Shown: positions 10,047-19,830 of the stretch, piece after piece | Numbering within the stretch: position 1 is the first letter of the stretch | How the letters are laid out: every line of letters starts with the position of its first letter | Assembly: GCA_012064415.1 (NCBI GenBank) | Contig: SSNU01000041.1 | Location: forward strand, 8,330-72,329 | Direction: 5' to 3' | Length of the DNA stretch: 64,000 nucleotides | DNA from: Gyrodactylus bullatarudis | Taxonomy: Eukaryota; Platyhelminthes; Monogenea; Gyrodactylidea; Gyrodactylidae | Made by a program: the position numbers and the translations under genes | The notes under the pieces: model-generated | Database searches by the model: none | What the model was told of the DNA's origin: nothing | The model's input: the letters and a program-made list of their open reading frames with translations, nothing else

Positions 10047-11521
10047 CCTATTCTCCTGCTCCTTCAATTCGTAAAATGTTAACTTTCTTGAGAGAAAAAG
10101 AGAATTACTCACCTTCATTTTTCTTCTCTGGTTTTCCTAAATGATATTTCGGGAATAAGTGCACAATTATGGCTATTTAGAGCAATTGAAATGATAATTT
10201 TTTTCAACAAAATATAGAACTTGAAGTGTTTGCAATCTTTGCTCACAAGCATTGCCAATTTTTGCTATAAAAATGTTAGTAAAAACATGAAATACTTACT
10301 TGATATATATGTAAATTTAGTTCTATATCCTTGAAACAAAAAGCCGTTATAGTTAAACGATGAGGATCTTTACATTTAAATGATAATTGCTGAGAATTTC
10401 GACACTAGTTCAAAAAATAACTATTAAGAGTAATAAACATCTAATTTTAATAAACTGTAATCACCATAAATAATTAAATTTGCATTATTTCACTTGGTAC
10501 TTGGTATATTCCAGAGTTTTTTTATGTCAGAAAATGTTACAAGGGAATAGTTATAAAATGAAAATTCATTGATTGTGATTTGAATAATATAAAAAACTAC
10601 TGATTCAATAAATTACTAGGGAAATTCAAGTGCAAATTTCAATCAATATTCTAACCAACCATTCTCATTATAGACTTACTCCCTGAAGTTGCATTTTTCT
10701 CATATGTTCCTATATAAGAATTTCCAAATCAATCGGTATGCTATTTCTAAGGTGTTGAATACTTACCGCTTGTCTTCTTCCTAATTCAATCTACAATAAA
10801 AATAAAATTCAATCTATTCTGATATTTTAAACAAATTAAACAATTCAGACTCTCAACCAAATGCTAGTTCATCATTATTTGACAAAAAAGAGTTTGTGGA
10901 AGGCTAAAAGATGGACAATATTACATCTTAGATCAGTTAAGTTTTACTGTAAAATAGACGAATCCTATTACTAGTAAACAATATATTGTATAACGTAAAA
11001 TACAATATATATCATATGCTCGATAAAAAATCAAGTAATTTTCCAATTATTTATAATTATTAAATCAAATAACTAATCGGTTGTACTCACTTGTTCTGGA
11101 GTTAAACCCCGTTCATGACGTGCATCCATTCTCTTAGCAATTAAGAGAAATTTTAATTATATATTCTTCTAATCATTATATTCTCTCATATTTGGAAATT
11201 ATTATGTCAGAATGATAAATGTTTCCAACGATTAAGAAACTGCTTATTCGACCTAACTTAATTAGGAGCTTGAACTTTTATTTTTTTGATTTTCAGTCAT
11301 GAGTTAAGTGATTGGTTTTATTGTTACACATACGAAAGTTAGATGTTTTTATTCAATAGAACATGATATACTTGTCCTCTCGGATTTTAATAGTTCAGGA
11401 GTAAGTTTTAATGAATCGTAAGTAGGATAATTCAACATTTGATTAGTTATGGCAATATTACCTGTGGATTACCACCCATATACTGTATATTTCCTGGCAT
11501 CATTTTCGGTCTTTCCTGGGG
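10047..11521 (-). CDS. candidate micro-exon gene, array A (7 tiny symmetric exons)
   Basis: On the minus strand, in order: 11462-11521 (60 nt), 11091-11132 (42), 10767-10790 (24), 10680-10709 (30), 10300-10329 (30), 10113-10136 (24) and 10047-10061 (15). Each ends at a donor (GTAAGT or GTGAGT in six, GTAATA in the first) and begins after AG, usually behind a pyrimidine-rich run. Every one is a multiple of three and open in phase 0. Peptides are hydrophilic and charged: RMDARHERGLTPEQ, IELGRRQA, EHMRKMQLQG, DIELNLHIYQ, ENQRRKMK and EQENR, suggesting a helical or coiled product. I found neither the first exon nor the stop. It may be the 5' part of the same transcript as array B, with the transposon at 7.7-8.9 kb in a large intron, or a separate gene. 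Confidence 0.5.
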
Positions 11522-13274
11522 CTAATAGATAGAGAGAAGATATTCAGAATTAAATAAAAATTTACTCGTTGCGAATGACTCCTGTGTAGATTATTCATCT
11601 GTTTCTCTTATATGAATTAAGATTTGATGAATTTTACTCAATGTGAATTTTTGTCGGAAATAAATTTATAATTTTGTATCAAATTATTAATAACTTATTG
11701 CGAATATTACACATTGATTTTGGGAGGTAAAACAAGTGAGAGTTTTAACATGTTTTCTAGAGGTTAGCATCAAAATTTGAAAGATTTTATAGATCACTGA
11801 AAGAAGATGATGCCAGGAATATTGCACTTTTTTAGTGGCAAGCTCATCCTCTTTAATAATATGCGTGGGTAATTTTCATTTGGAAATTATAATTATCTAT
11901 CGACGTGCACACAATGTATGGATAAGCTGATCAGATTTTGTGCGTCAATCTCTATCACCCCAAAGTTAAACAAGTGAATGCTTTATAGAGGAGAAGTTAA
12001 GGAACGAGCTGATGAAAATCTCTCTTTGAATGATAAATGATGGATTCATGAATAGATATTAAAATGTTAGATTGACCAATAAATTCATATAAAAGGTTAC
12101 AGGTGCAAACCAATCAGATTGCGATAAATGAGTTTATTGAAATTTTTAGATAATATTCATTCCATGTGATAGAATTCTTTCAAAGTAAGTGAAAAAATGT
12201 GGCGAATTTCGGTGAATGGACAAAATTATCATCTGATCTTGTTGATCTAAATTTTTGAAATTCGAGTAAATATTGTGTTTCAATTAACGTTAATATCTAA
12301 AATAGTAAAAAATAGATAATTCCGAAAAAAATAAGGTATCGTGGTATATCTTTAATTTTCATCCAAAGTTCTTGATGTAATCAATGGAAAATTACCTTCA
12401 TTTTCATGATTTTTATTCTTTTCCGATATTTAGAGTGTTCTTTCAAATTTCTCTCGTGGACTTTTCACTTAAAATCCATCAAGACTCATAGCTACAGTTT
12501 GTAAGCGAGATGAATGTAAATCTAAACTAAAGATTTATCAGAAAATTGTAAAGAAAGCCCTTAATGAGCAATGTATTTGAGATTCTACTCAAAGGCTGGA
12601 TTTTGATCGAAATAAGGGAACTAACGAGCAAATAGTTTAAAGTACGTCTCCAGGCAATCAACTTCTAAATCAGTTTTTAAAAATAACTTATTATCTATTT
12701 TCTAACCAATCAATCCCTGCAATCAGGAAGCAATGGACGAAACGAGTAATAAGTAGTTCGCAGTAACCATTAGACTGTTTTCTATTTTTGTTTATTAAGA
12801 TTGGAACCTGTGCTCTGGCAGAATATTCCATTCTAAAGAGAATGACCAATTTGGCTTCTTTAACTATTGGATGCTTAAATATCTGACTGGTAATCCATAA
12901 TATCCAGCAAAGAATGTAACGCAGGTAATTTCAAGAATTTTCTGGTTTCTTTATTTGCCCCTAAACTAGATAGAATTTCGAAAACCTCTTAGTTATTTTC
13001 ATGTCAATATTACTGACTCTATGAAGTCCAATAGTACTGATTGTATAACCTGGATCTGCTTCAATGTCTTCAATAATTGATATTCTGTTTTATTTGCCCA
13101 TAATAGTATAACAGAGGAGTTAACAGTCTCATTACGAATATAACGAAGATTTGACTCACTCTTCATCCTGGTGGATATGACTGGTTAATTATGGAAAGAA
13201 TATTGATCTCAAATCAAAAGTATAGTCAGTAACTAAAAGATTTTAAGGAATATAGTGGAATCACAAAGTATAAT
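11522..13274. other. AT-rich stretch, no gene recognised
   Basis: No long frame or repeat with ends is visible. If the minus-strand micro-exon series is a gene, its promoter and first exon should lie here. A 21-nt candidate near 13148-13168 is open only out of phase 0, so I did not include it. Confidence 0.4.
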
Positions 13275-13457
13275 AATATTTCGTTCTAGGTGCTTAAGTA
13301 ATATACCCCATAGTAACGTCTTATTTGATAATGGATTAGCCCATGTCGCTGAATGTTACAGCTTACTAATGGATCCCACCGAGACTGGTACGAAAGAAAC
13401 TCACCATTCATACCGTTGCTTTGGGATATATTACCTAAGCACCTAGAACGAAATATT
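13275..13457. mobile_element. MITE-like palindromic element
   Basis: The left end (AATATTTCGTTCTAGGTGCT onward) is the inverted copy of the right end, with one mismatch over about 30 bp and a weaker match continuing to about 50 bp. The element is 183 bp and its interior is open in one frame by chance. I could not identify a target-site duplication, so the superfamily is unknown. Confidence 0.6.
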
Positions 13458-14290
13458 TCTTGTTAACCTTTTTAAGTATACGTGCTGCACTATTCATTAC
13501 AAAGTACAGTGGTATGATATGGTGTATTCAAAGGTATACAAGGTAATTTCATACCCTCACACGCATGTGACTCAGAGGTTTGACACTGAATTATGTTAAT
13601 AGGACGGCTTATTATCAGTAATTATCTTGTATGCAATGGAAATAGTAATTAGCAATTAGTTGAGAAATCAGTTTGTTAAGAGGTAGTGTACAACTTCTGG
13701 GCCCTAATGGGCTAAAATCAGCTCATTTACTGTAGATTAAATTGAAGATTTATTGAAGATTAATAAAAGGCTAAATTTCTGATTACGCAAAGTATTCCCA
13801 TTCAGGTGAATGTTTATGTATTCTGATGGGTTCTAAACCCTTTGTACCCATTCCAATAGAGCCAATAGGACCAAAGGAAATTTTTTTAATTACTCAAATT
13901 CTATTGGATGATTTTTCGTAAACCAATCAGAGCAGTCGAATATCATAATTATTATTGGTTTGGCTATTTTTTGTATGAAAGGGTTCATTGGGTTCAGAAA
14001 ACTGTAGCTACTCATCTCCCTTGAGTTACACGTCAAAACTTTAGCTCAAGTCTAATTGGTTATCGCACATGCAATAGGAATTTGAGTAATAAACCAAATC
14101 AGATGGCAATTAGTCGAGATGCAAAATCAGAGAAACCAAATTTTTGGTTTGATTGATCAAGTCACATTTTTATTCGTAAATCCGTTAAACTATAGTTTTG
14201 AAGCGTTATCAAAAATGCTGTAAGATTCACATATGAATTTTATCTTAAATGTAGATTTATAAATGGAATTTATTTTACAATACTTTCTTT
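13458..14290. other. intergenic stretch, nothing recognised
   Basis: No coding frame is supported. A few short words recur in inverted form around 13830-13995 (GGGTTC and ACCC runs), too short to call a repeat. Confidence 0.5.
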
Positions 14291-15193
14291 CTACTTTAAC
14301 CTAAGGGACATGCTCGAGGTTGTGTTCCTTGGTCGTTTGAAAAGACGGACTTTGAGTAAGCAATACCAACTCTGAAGGAAATATTTCAGATGTAAAATCT
14401 TTATGCCAATCATCCAGAGGTACTTGACCATAGTTTTGTCCCGGGGACCATAAATTAGGCTGTAGGTGGAGACCAGGTTGACTGGCAAGGTAAAGATCAA
14501 CTCAAAGTATACCTGAGACCAGGCTATTTGAGAGACGTCCTTGCAGACTTCTGTTGTTTTTCCTTCACTCTGATCATTAGTTTCGGCCAAATTCATCGAG
14601 GTTTTCTGATAGAGGTACGTTGAACAAATCATCGGAATCGCATAACGATAAGTTACTGTCAAAAGGGTCATCACGCGTATTACTTTATTGGTTTTTATAC
14701 CAGAAATAATGCATACATTGTTCAGGTCCTGGGTAAAGTCCAACGCCAAGACATGCAGGTACATTGAAAGAGAGCCAAGAATGATTGAATAGCTAGTGAA
14801 AAACCATTTATACCGAATGTCAACGAATGGCTTAGCCAGGAAGGGATAAACAAGACTGATGTGAGTTGAGAAACAACTTTGAAAACGGAATAACATTGGA
14901 AATGTCGATAGGAGCCAGTAAATGTTGATGATTCTATTGATACACTTGCCATCCATGGTAGAGGGGGCCAGGAAATTGTGCAAAACATCGAAAATTTCAA
15001 GGATTAATAAGACAACCTGAATTAAGATATCACAGAGGTAACTGAGAATCTGCTTATTGCACAAGAGTCTGACGAGAGAACGTCGACCCTTCAACTTTGA
15101 ACTTATGTAAAGAAATAAATAGAAAAGATTTCGCATTGACACGACAAGATTCAATGCACTAAGTGTGACCAGAAATATGCTCACATTCAACAT
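14291..15193 (-). CDS. orphan multi-pass (seven-helix-like) membrane protein
   Basis: A single exon of 300 codons starting at an ATG on the minus strand. Hydrophobic segments are spaced as in a G-protein-coupled receptor: around residues 3-30, 48-70, 88-105, 130-150, 170-190, 225-245 and 255-275. The stretch STHISLVYPF after the third segment resembles the DRY region of rhodopsin-like receptors, but the DRY and NPxxY motifs themselves are not present. Cys residues near 84 and 157 could form the usual extracellular disulphide. The short C-terminal tail is basic and Ser-rich. It is probably a divergent chemosensory or peptide receptor at the plasma membrane; the ligand cannot be inferred. Confidence 0.7.
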   Translation of the reverse strand: MLNVSIFLVTLSALNLVVSMRNLFYLFLYISSKLKGRRSLVRLLCNKQILSYLCDILIQVVLLILEIFDVLHNFLAPSTMDGKCINRIINIYWLLSTFPMLFRFQSCFSTHISLVYPFLAKPFVDIRYKWFFTSYSIILGSLSMYLHVLALDFTQDLNNVCIISGIKTNKVIRVMTLLTVTYRYAIPMICSTYLYQKTSMNLAETNDQSEGKTTEVCKDVSQIAWSQVYFELIFTLPVNLVSTYSLIYGPRDKTMVKYLWMIGIKILHLKYFLQSWYCLLKVRLFKRPRNTTSSMSLRLK

Positions 15194-15726
15194 TATATAC
15201 TACAACCAGTGTTTCACCACACAGTTTTCATTGAGAATCTCAATTCTCTGAGCGTAATTCATTCAAAAATGTAGTGAGGTTATATCACACACTTTGGATG
15301 GAGCAAGTTACGACCAAGTTGGTTTCCTCAAAAGTTCTAAGCAATCTCGGAAGTAAGCATGAAAAATCATTCAATTAGACTGATTAATCTACTAACTACT
15401 CAAAAGTAGATTCGATGTTATTTAATTTTTTTTAATGAAACACTCAAAACTTTTTAGTAAAGAGTTGAGAGCTCACCTAATCTTTAGTGTAAATTAATTT
15501 TTACAATCTTTCTCGGATCATAAAGTACTATGGAAATGAATTTCTAATCGATAGTTTACCCAAGATTCGACGTCGGTAATTACCTGTCAAATGAATTAGC
15601 TAATTTCTGATCCTAAAGAGAGATTTGAGGAGAACTACAGTTGAATTTGCCTATTAAATAATGGAGGTTTACTTTAATATTACAAATAATATGCAAATAA
15701 TGTTAATATTTAGTGATAATTGTCAA
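15194..15726. other. intergenic stretch, nothing recognised
   Basis: It lies between two minus-strand genes. It holds presumed 5' sequence of the membrane-protein gene and 3' sequence of the coiled-coil gene. No frame or repeat is supported. Confidence 0.5.
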
Positions 15727-16747
15727 TTAACAAAAGCTGTTGACATTGAAGATGGCCTTGTTAGTTTCAATTTTATTGAGAGTCCTTGATATGGCTCTAC
15801 TATAACTAGTATTGACACGTGTTGAATTTCTAGGCTTCCCTATTTCGCCGACATTCGGCAAAGAGCCTGAATAATTCTCCTGGTTATTACAGCTACTTGG
15901 TGTATTGGAGAGGACATCACAAACACTCAAATTGGGCCTGTTCAGATTCCTGACTGAGTTGAGACGAGCAATTTCCGAGAGATTCTTAATCACACGGTCA
16001 TCACCATTTATGGAGCTGTTGATGCACTCCTGAAGGAGGACTTGAGATCTCTGAATGCTACTGCTGCTGCTGTTGTTGTTATTGGTGTTGAGGTTTTCGT
16101 GATGGTTAACATCTAGATTAAGTGAGAACGTTTCTCCATTATCTGCACTAGGTACATTGAATGCATCAATGTTGTTAATATTCTTAAGAATACGATTCCC
16201 AAATGACTTTGTGAAGCCCTTGAGAGTCTTGAGTTCTGTCTTGAGCGTAAAGTTGTCCTGGTAGGCTTCCTCTAGAAGATTTGTTCTATCTGTGAGTTTA
16301 TCCTTGAGACAATATGCTATACTCTTAAGCTCTTCATATCTCTCCTTTAGACTTGAATAGTCTTTATCCAGAATATCATAGCTCTCTTTGAACTCTTGAT
16401 TTTTCTCCATTAGGGCCTGACATTCAGACACTTTAAGGTTGAAAATTTCCAAAATATGTTCAACATCCTTTTCATTGAAGGAAGAATCACAGGCGTTATT
16501 TATACTTATATTACCTTGGTTACGACGAGGAGTCTGAGGAACGTTCATTTGGAGTTCATTTAGGGTGGAGTTGAGTGATTCGTTGTGCTTTGATTCCTTA
16601 ATCAAGGCTTGTACTCGCACATTTGGTGCATTGGTTATGGATTGGTTGAGAAAGGACTGAGAAAATCTATCCGGCGTGTCTTATATAGTTGAAAAAATTC
16701 AGCTTACTTGGAGTAACTGGCGAAAAGTCAGTGACGCACTTCTTCAT
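15727..16747 (-). CDS. coiled-coil protein of unknown family, 330 aa
   Basis: Two exons: 16708-16747 and 15727-16679, joined across a 28-bp intron (16680-16707, GTAAGC to TATAAG) that is the only choice I found keeping one frame from an ATG. The N-terminus is rich in Ser/Thr-Pro sites (SPVTPNTPDR, PQTPRR), as in proteins phosphorylated by cyclin-dependent kinases. Residues roughly 80-180 form a heptad-like coiled coil. An Asn/Ser-rich linker follows, and the tail is basic (RVNTSYSRAISRTLNKIE). The layout recalls shugoshin- or centrosome-type proteins but no signature confirms it. Its start is 139 bp from that of aldolase on the other strand, so the two probably share a bidirectional promoter. 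Confidence 0.72.
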
Positions 16748-16886
16748 GCTGATACTAAAGATGCGATACCTGGGAATATTCGAATTAAATTTTAAATAAA
16801 ATGATTGCTTAAAGTTTCGTGGAATAACAAATTAAAATGTATATTTTATGATTATTTTGAATGTGCCCTTGGGCAATCATTTAAAA
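16748..16886. promoter_or_regulatory. divergent intergenic region, coiled-coil gene / aldolase
   Basis: 139 bp separate the two start codons on opposite strands. This is an inferred bidirectional promoter; no specific motif was identified. Confidence 0.5.
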
Positions 16887-17975
16887 ATGCCGTATGCCAA
16901 GTACCTTACACCTGAAAAGAGAAAAGAGTTAAGTGATATAGCTAATGCTATCGTTGCCCCAGGAAAAGGAATTCTTGCTGCTGATGAGTCTACGGGGACT
17001 ATTGGAAAGCGTTTCAGCAGCATAAACGTTGAAAACACTGAGGAAAATCGAATGAAATATCGAAAATTACTTTTTACTTCTGACGATTCATTGGCTGAAA
17101 GTATCTCTGCTGTAATTCTGTTTCATGAAACATTCTATCAAAAGGATGAAAACGGTGTTCGTCTAGTCGATTACCTTAAGAAGAAGGGAATCATTCCAGG
17201 TATTAAAGTCGACAAGGGAATAGTTCCATTGGCTGGTAGCTTTAGTGAGAACACTACCCAAGGTCTCGATAGCCTAAGTGAGGTCTGTGCAAAGTACAAG
17301 GCTGACGGTGCTCAATTTGCAAAGTGGAGATGCGTTTTAAATATCGGAGAACATACGCCATCGTATCAAGCTATGCTTGAAAATGGAAACGTGCTAGCTA
17401 GGTATGCTTCAATTTGTCAGCAGAATGGACTAGTTCCAATCGTGGAACCTGAGGTCCTATGTGATGGCAGTCATACCCTCGAGGAAGCCCAAAGAGCAAC
17501 AGAAAAGGTGCTAAGTTTTGTCTATAAAGCATTGGCTGATCACCACGTCTATTTGGAAGGAACTCTTTTGAAGCCAAACATGGTCACTCATGGTCAATCG
17601 TGCCCTGTAAAGGCTACTCCTCAGGAGATTGCAGTAGCCACAGTATCCACTCTTCAAAGAACTGTACCGGTTGCTGTTCCAGGCATTACATTCCTTTCTG
17701 GCGGTCAGAGTGAAGAAGAGTCTGCCATTAATCTCTCAATGATTAATCAGGCTCCCGGTAAAAAGCCATGGTCTCTAACTTTTAGTTTCGGCAGAGCCCT
17801 ACAGGCCTCTGTTCTAGATGCCTGGAAGGGAGATGCTAAAAATGTCGAAAGAGCCCAAAAAGAGTTATTGAAAAGGGCCAAAATTTGTGGACAGGCTTCC
17901 CTGGGTAAATATGTCGGAAGTGGAAACGATGGTTCTGCCTCAAAGTCTCTTTTTGTAGCAAATCATGTCTATTGA
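16887..17975 (+). CDS. ALDO: fructose-bisphosphate aldolase, class I
   Basis: An intronless frame of 362 residues from the ATG at 16887; the frame is open 13 codons further up, but the family starts [12 protein letters not shown] as here. It cleaves fructose-1,6-bisphosphate into dihydroxyacetone phosphate and glyceraldehyde-3-phosphate in cytosolic glycolysis. Visible signatures are [35 protein letters not shown] (active-site Lys) and [13 protein letters not shown], whose Lys forms the Schiff base, then [13 protein letters not shown]. It ends in the conserved C-terminal Tyr (LFVANHVY) needed for full activity in animal aldolases. Length is as expected. The lack of introns contrasts with vertebrate genes and fits the compact genome. 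Confidence 0.98.
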   Translation: MPYAKYLTPEKRKELSDIANAIVAPGKGILAADESTGTIGKRFSSINVENTEENRMKYRKLLFTSDDSLAESISAVILFHETFYQKDENGVRLVDYLKKKGIIPGIKVDKGIVPLAGSFSENTTQGLDSLSEVCAKYKADGAQFAKWRCVLNIGEHTPSYQAMLENGNVLARYASICQQNGLVPIVEPEVLCDGSHTLEEAQRATEKVLSFVYKALADHHVYLEGTLLKPNMVTHGQSCPVKATPQEIAVATVSTLQRTVPVAVPGITFLSGGQSEEESAINLSMINQAPGKKPWSLTFSFGRALQASVLDAWKGDAKNVERAQKELLKRAKICGQASLGKYVGSGNDGSASKSLFVANHVY

Positions 17976-18123
17976 AGTAGAGAATTGATTAATATGAATA
18001 GTTTTGAATAAATTTTATTTTTAAATACAACAACTGAAGTGTTGAAATCTCTGGTAATATGGTGTGTAAGGAAACAGGGCAGTAATGGCCTCATCTAAAA
18101 TGCAGATACGAAATTTTTGTAGT

Positions 18124-19475
18124 TCAATAGACGACATTTTCAAAATACGAGTGATTCAAAGCCTCATCAGCTGAGAGTCGTCCACGTGGATTGCAGACCA
18201 CAAGTTGCTACACACAGAAAAAAAAGAGATCAAACATTCAATCAATCACATGACATGAGAGAGGCTGTCTGAACTAATCATTAGTTGACCTTGTTATTCA
18301 TTCAGTATAACATAGTTATCATCAAATGAATATAAAATTTTAGTCTAGAACGTACGTTAAGTAAATCTCGACCCTTGGACGACATCTTTGGAACAATTTG
18401 GTTCCATTTAGCGTTTCGCGGAAAGACTGTGAACTCCTGATCGTGTAGCATTTTGTGATAAATAAAAAATCGATTAGATGATTTGAAGATTATCGATTTG
18501 TAGAGTTGTGTATTGGCAATTTATCATACAACTACTTGCGAGTATTTTTTATCAAAATTTCATTGAAAAAAACTACTTATCGTACTTATCTTGAGAAATT
18601 AATTCATTAATGGAATGAGAAAAATTTACATAAAAAAATTACAAATGATATTCATGTAAAAATACAATGGCTCAATTACCTTGTACTCGGGTAGTTCTTT
18701 AGCACCAGGCCAGGTTTTCTCATTGGGAGTACCTAGAATTCTAAGTAGTCAAAGAATAATAAAAAATAGAGTCAATGTACTTGAATATTCGTTCCAGCTG
18801 ATCGTTGACATCAAAACCTGTGAATAAGGGTCTTCCAGCGTTGCTGAGCTCTGCAAAAATACAGCCAGCTGACCACATATCTATACTGGTATCGTACATT
18901 TTAGCACCAAACAAAATATCAGGAGGTCGATACCATAAAGTGACTACTTCAGCTGAGTACTGTCTAACTGGAGCACCATATGCTCTAGCCAAGCCAAAAT
19001 CTGCTAACTTCAAGTCCCCGTTATCATTGATGAGAAGATTTTGAGGCTTTAAATCCCTATGCAAAACACTGTGATTATGACAATATTGAAGCCCTTTAAG
19101 TAATTGAAACATGAATATTTTCACAGTATTCTGGTCGATTTCTCCATTAAGAGAATCAAAATATTTTTTCAAGTCCTGATCACAAAACTCGAATACGATA
19201 GTCAAACGAGAATCACTCAATAACACGTCATATAATCTGGTAGCAATTATATATAAGTTGATTCACTTGACAATATTTTTGTGCTTCAACTCTTTAAGAA
19301 GACAAATTTCTCGGAATGCTGAGGAAGGAATCCCTTCATTGTCATCTTCGAGTTTGACTCTTTTTAATGCAACAATCTCAAGGGTTTCGCGATTCTTTGC
19401 TTTGTAAACTTTACCATATGTTCCTTCACCAATTTTTTCCAATTTACCATATTTTTGCGAAGGATGGCTGCTCAT
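18124..19475 (-). CDS. CDK5: cyclin-dependent kinase 5
   Basis: Five exons on the minus strand: 19267-19475, 18781-19236, 18680-18740, 18356-18436 and 18124-18207, giving 296 residues. The introns are 30 bp (19237-19266), 40 bp (18741-18780), 243 bp and 148 bp. The protein has the glycine loop [17 protein letters not shown] (catalytic Lys), the PSSAFRE helix that is CDK5's version of [20 protein letters not shown] and [15 protein letters not shown], with the CDK5-type [16 protein letters not shown]5 is a proline-directed Ser/Thr kinase activated by p35-type partners, acting in neurons and the cytoskeleton. It has a short N-terminal extension (MSSHPSQKY) compared with human. The start is 355 bp from that of the bromodomain gene on the other strand. 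Confidence 0.96.
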
Positions 19476-19830
19476 GAAAACTAAGCAAGAAAAATTTAAG
19501 TTTTACTTAAATATGTGACAACTAAAACTTGATGATTAAAAGGGATAATTAAAACGCTTAAAAATCGCTTCAATTTAATTCCTGGCCCGGAATAACCCGA
19601 TTATTGCCCAGTGCAATTATTTTAATAAAACAGTTAAAAATTAAATTTCATTTATTAACCAAGAAACAACTATATAATTAATTAGAATAATTAGCTGACG
19701 ATAATTTTGATCCAATCGATTTTTATTGTTTTTCTATATTCAAGAAGTTAAGCTAGTTCAACTTGCTAATATAAAGGATAAAAGATCTGAATACTGAAAG
19801 ACAGGTCTTATATTTAGCCTGAATATCACA

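Noticed and set aside
11572..11590. 16-nt candidate micro-exon (minus) between CACAG and GTAAAT
   Set aside because: The length is not a multiple of three and the donor is weak.
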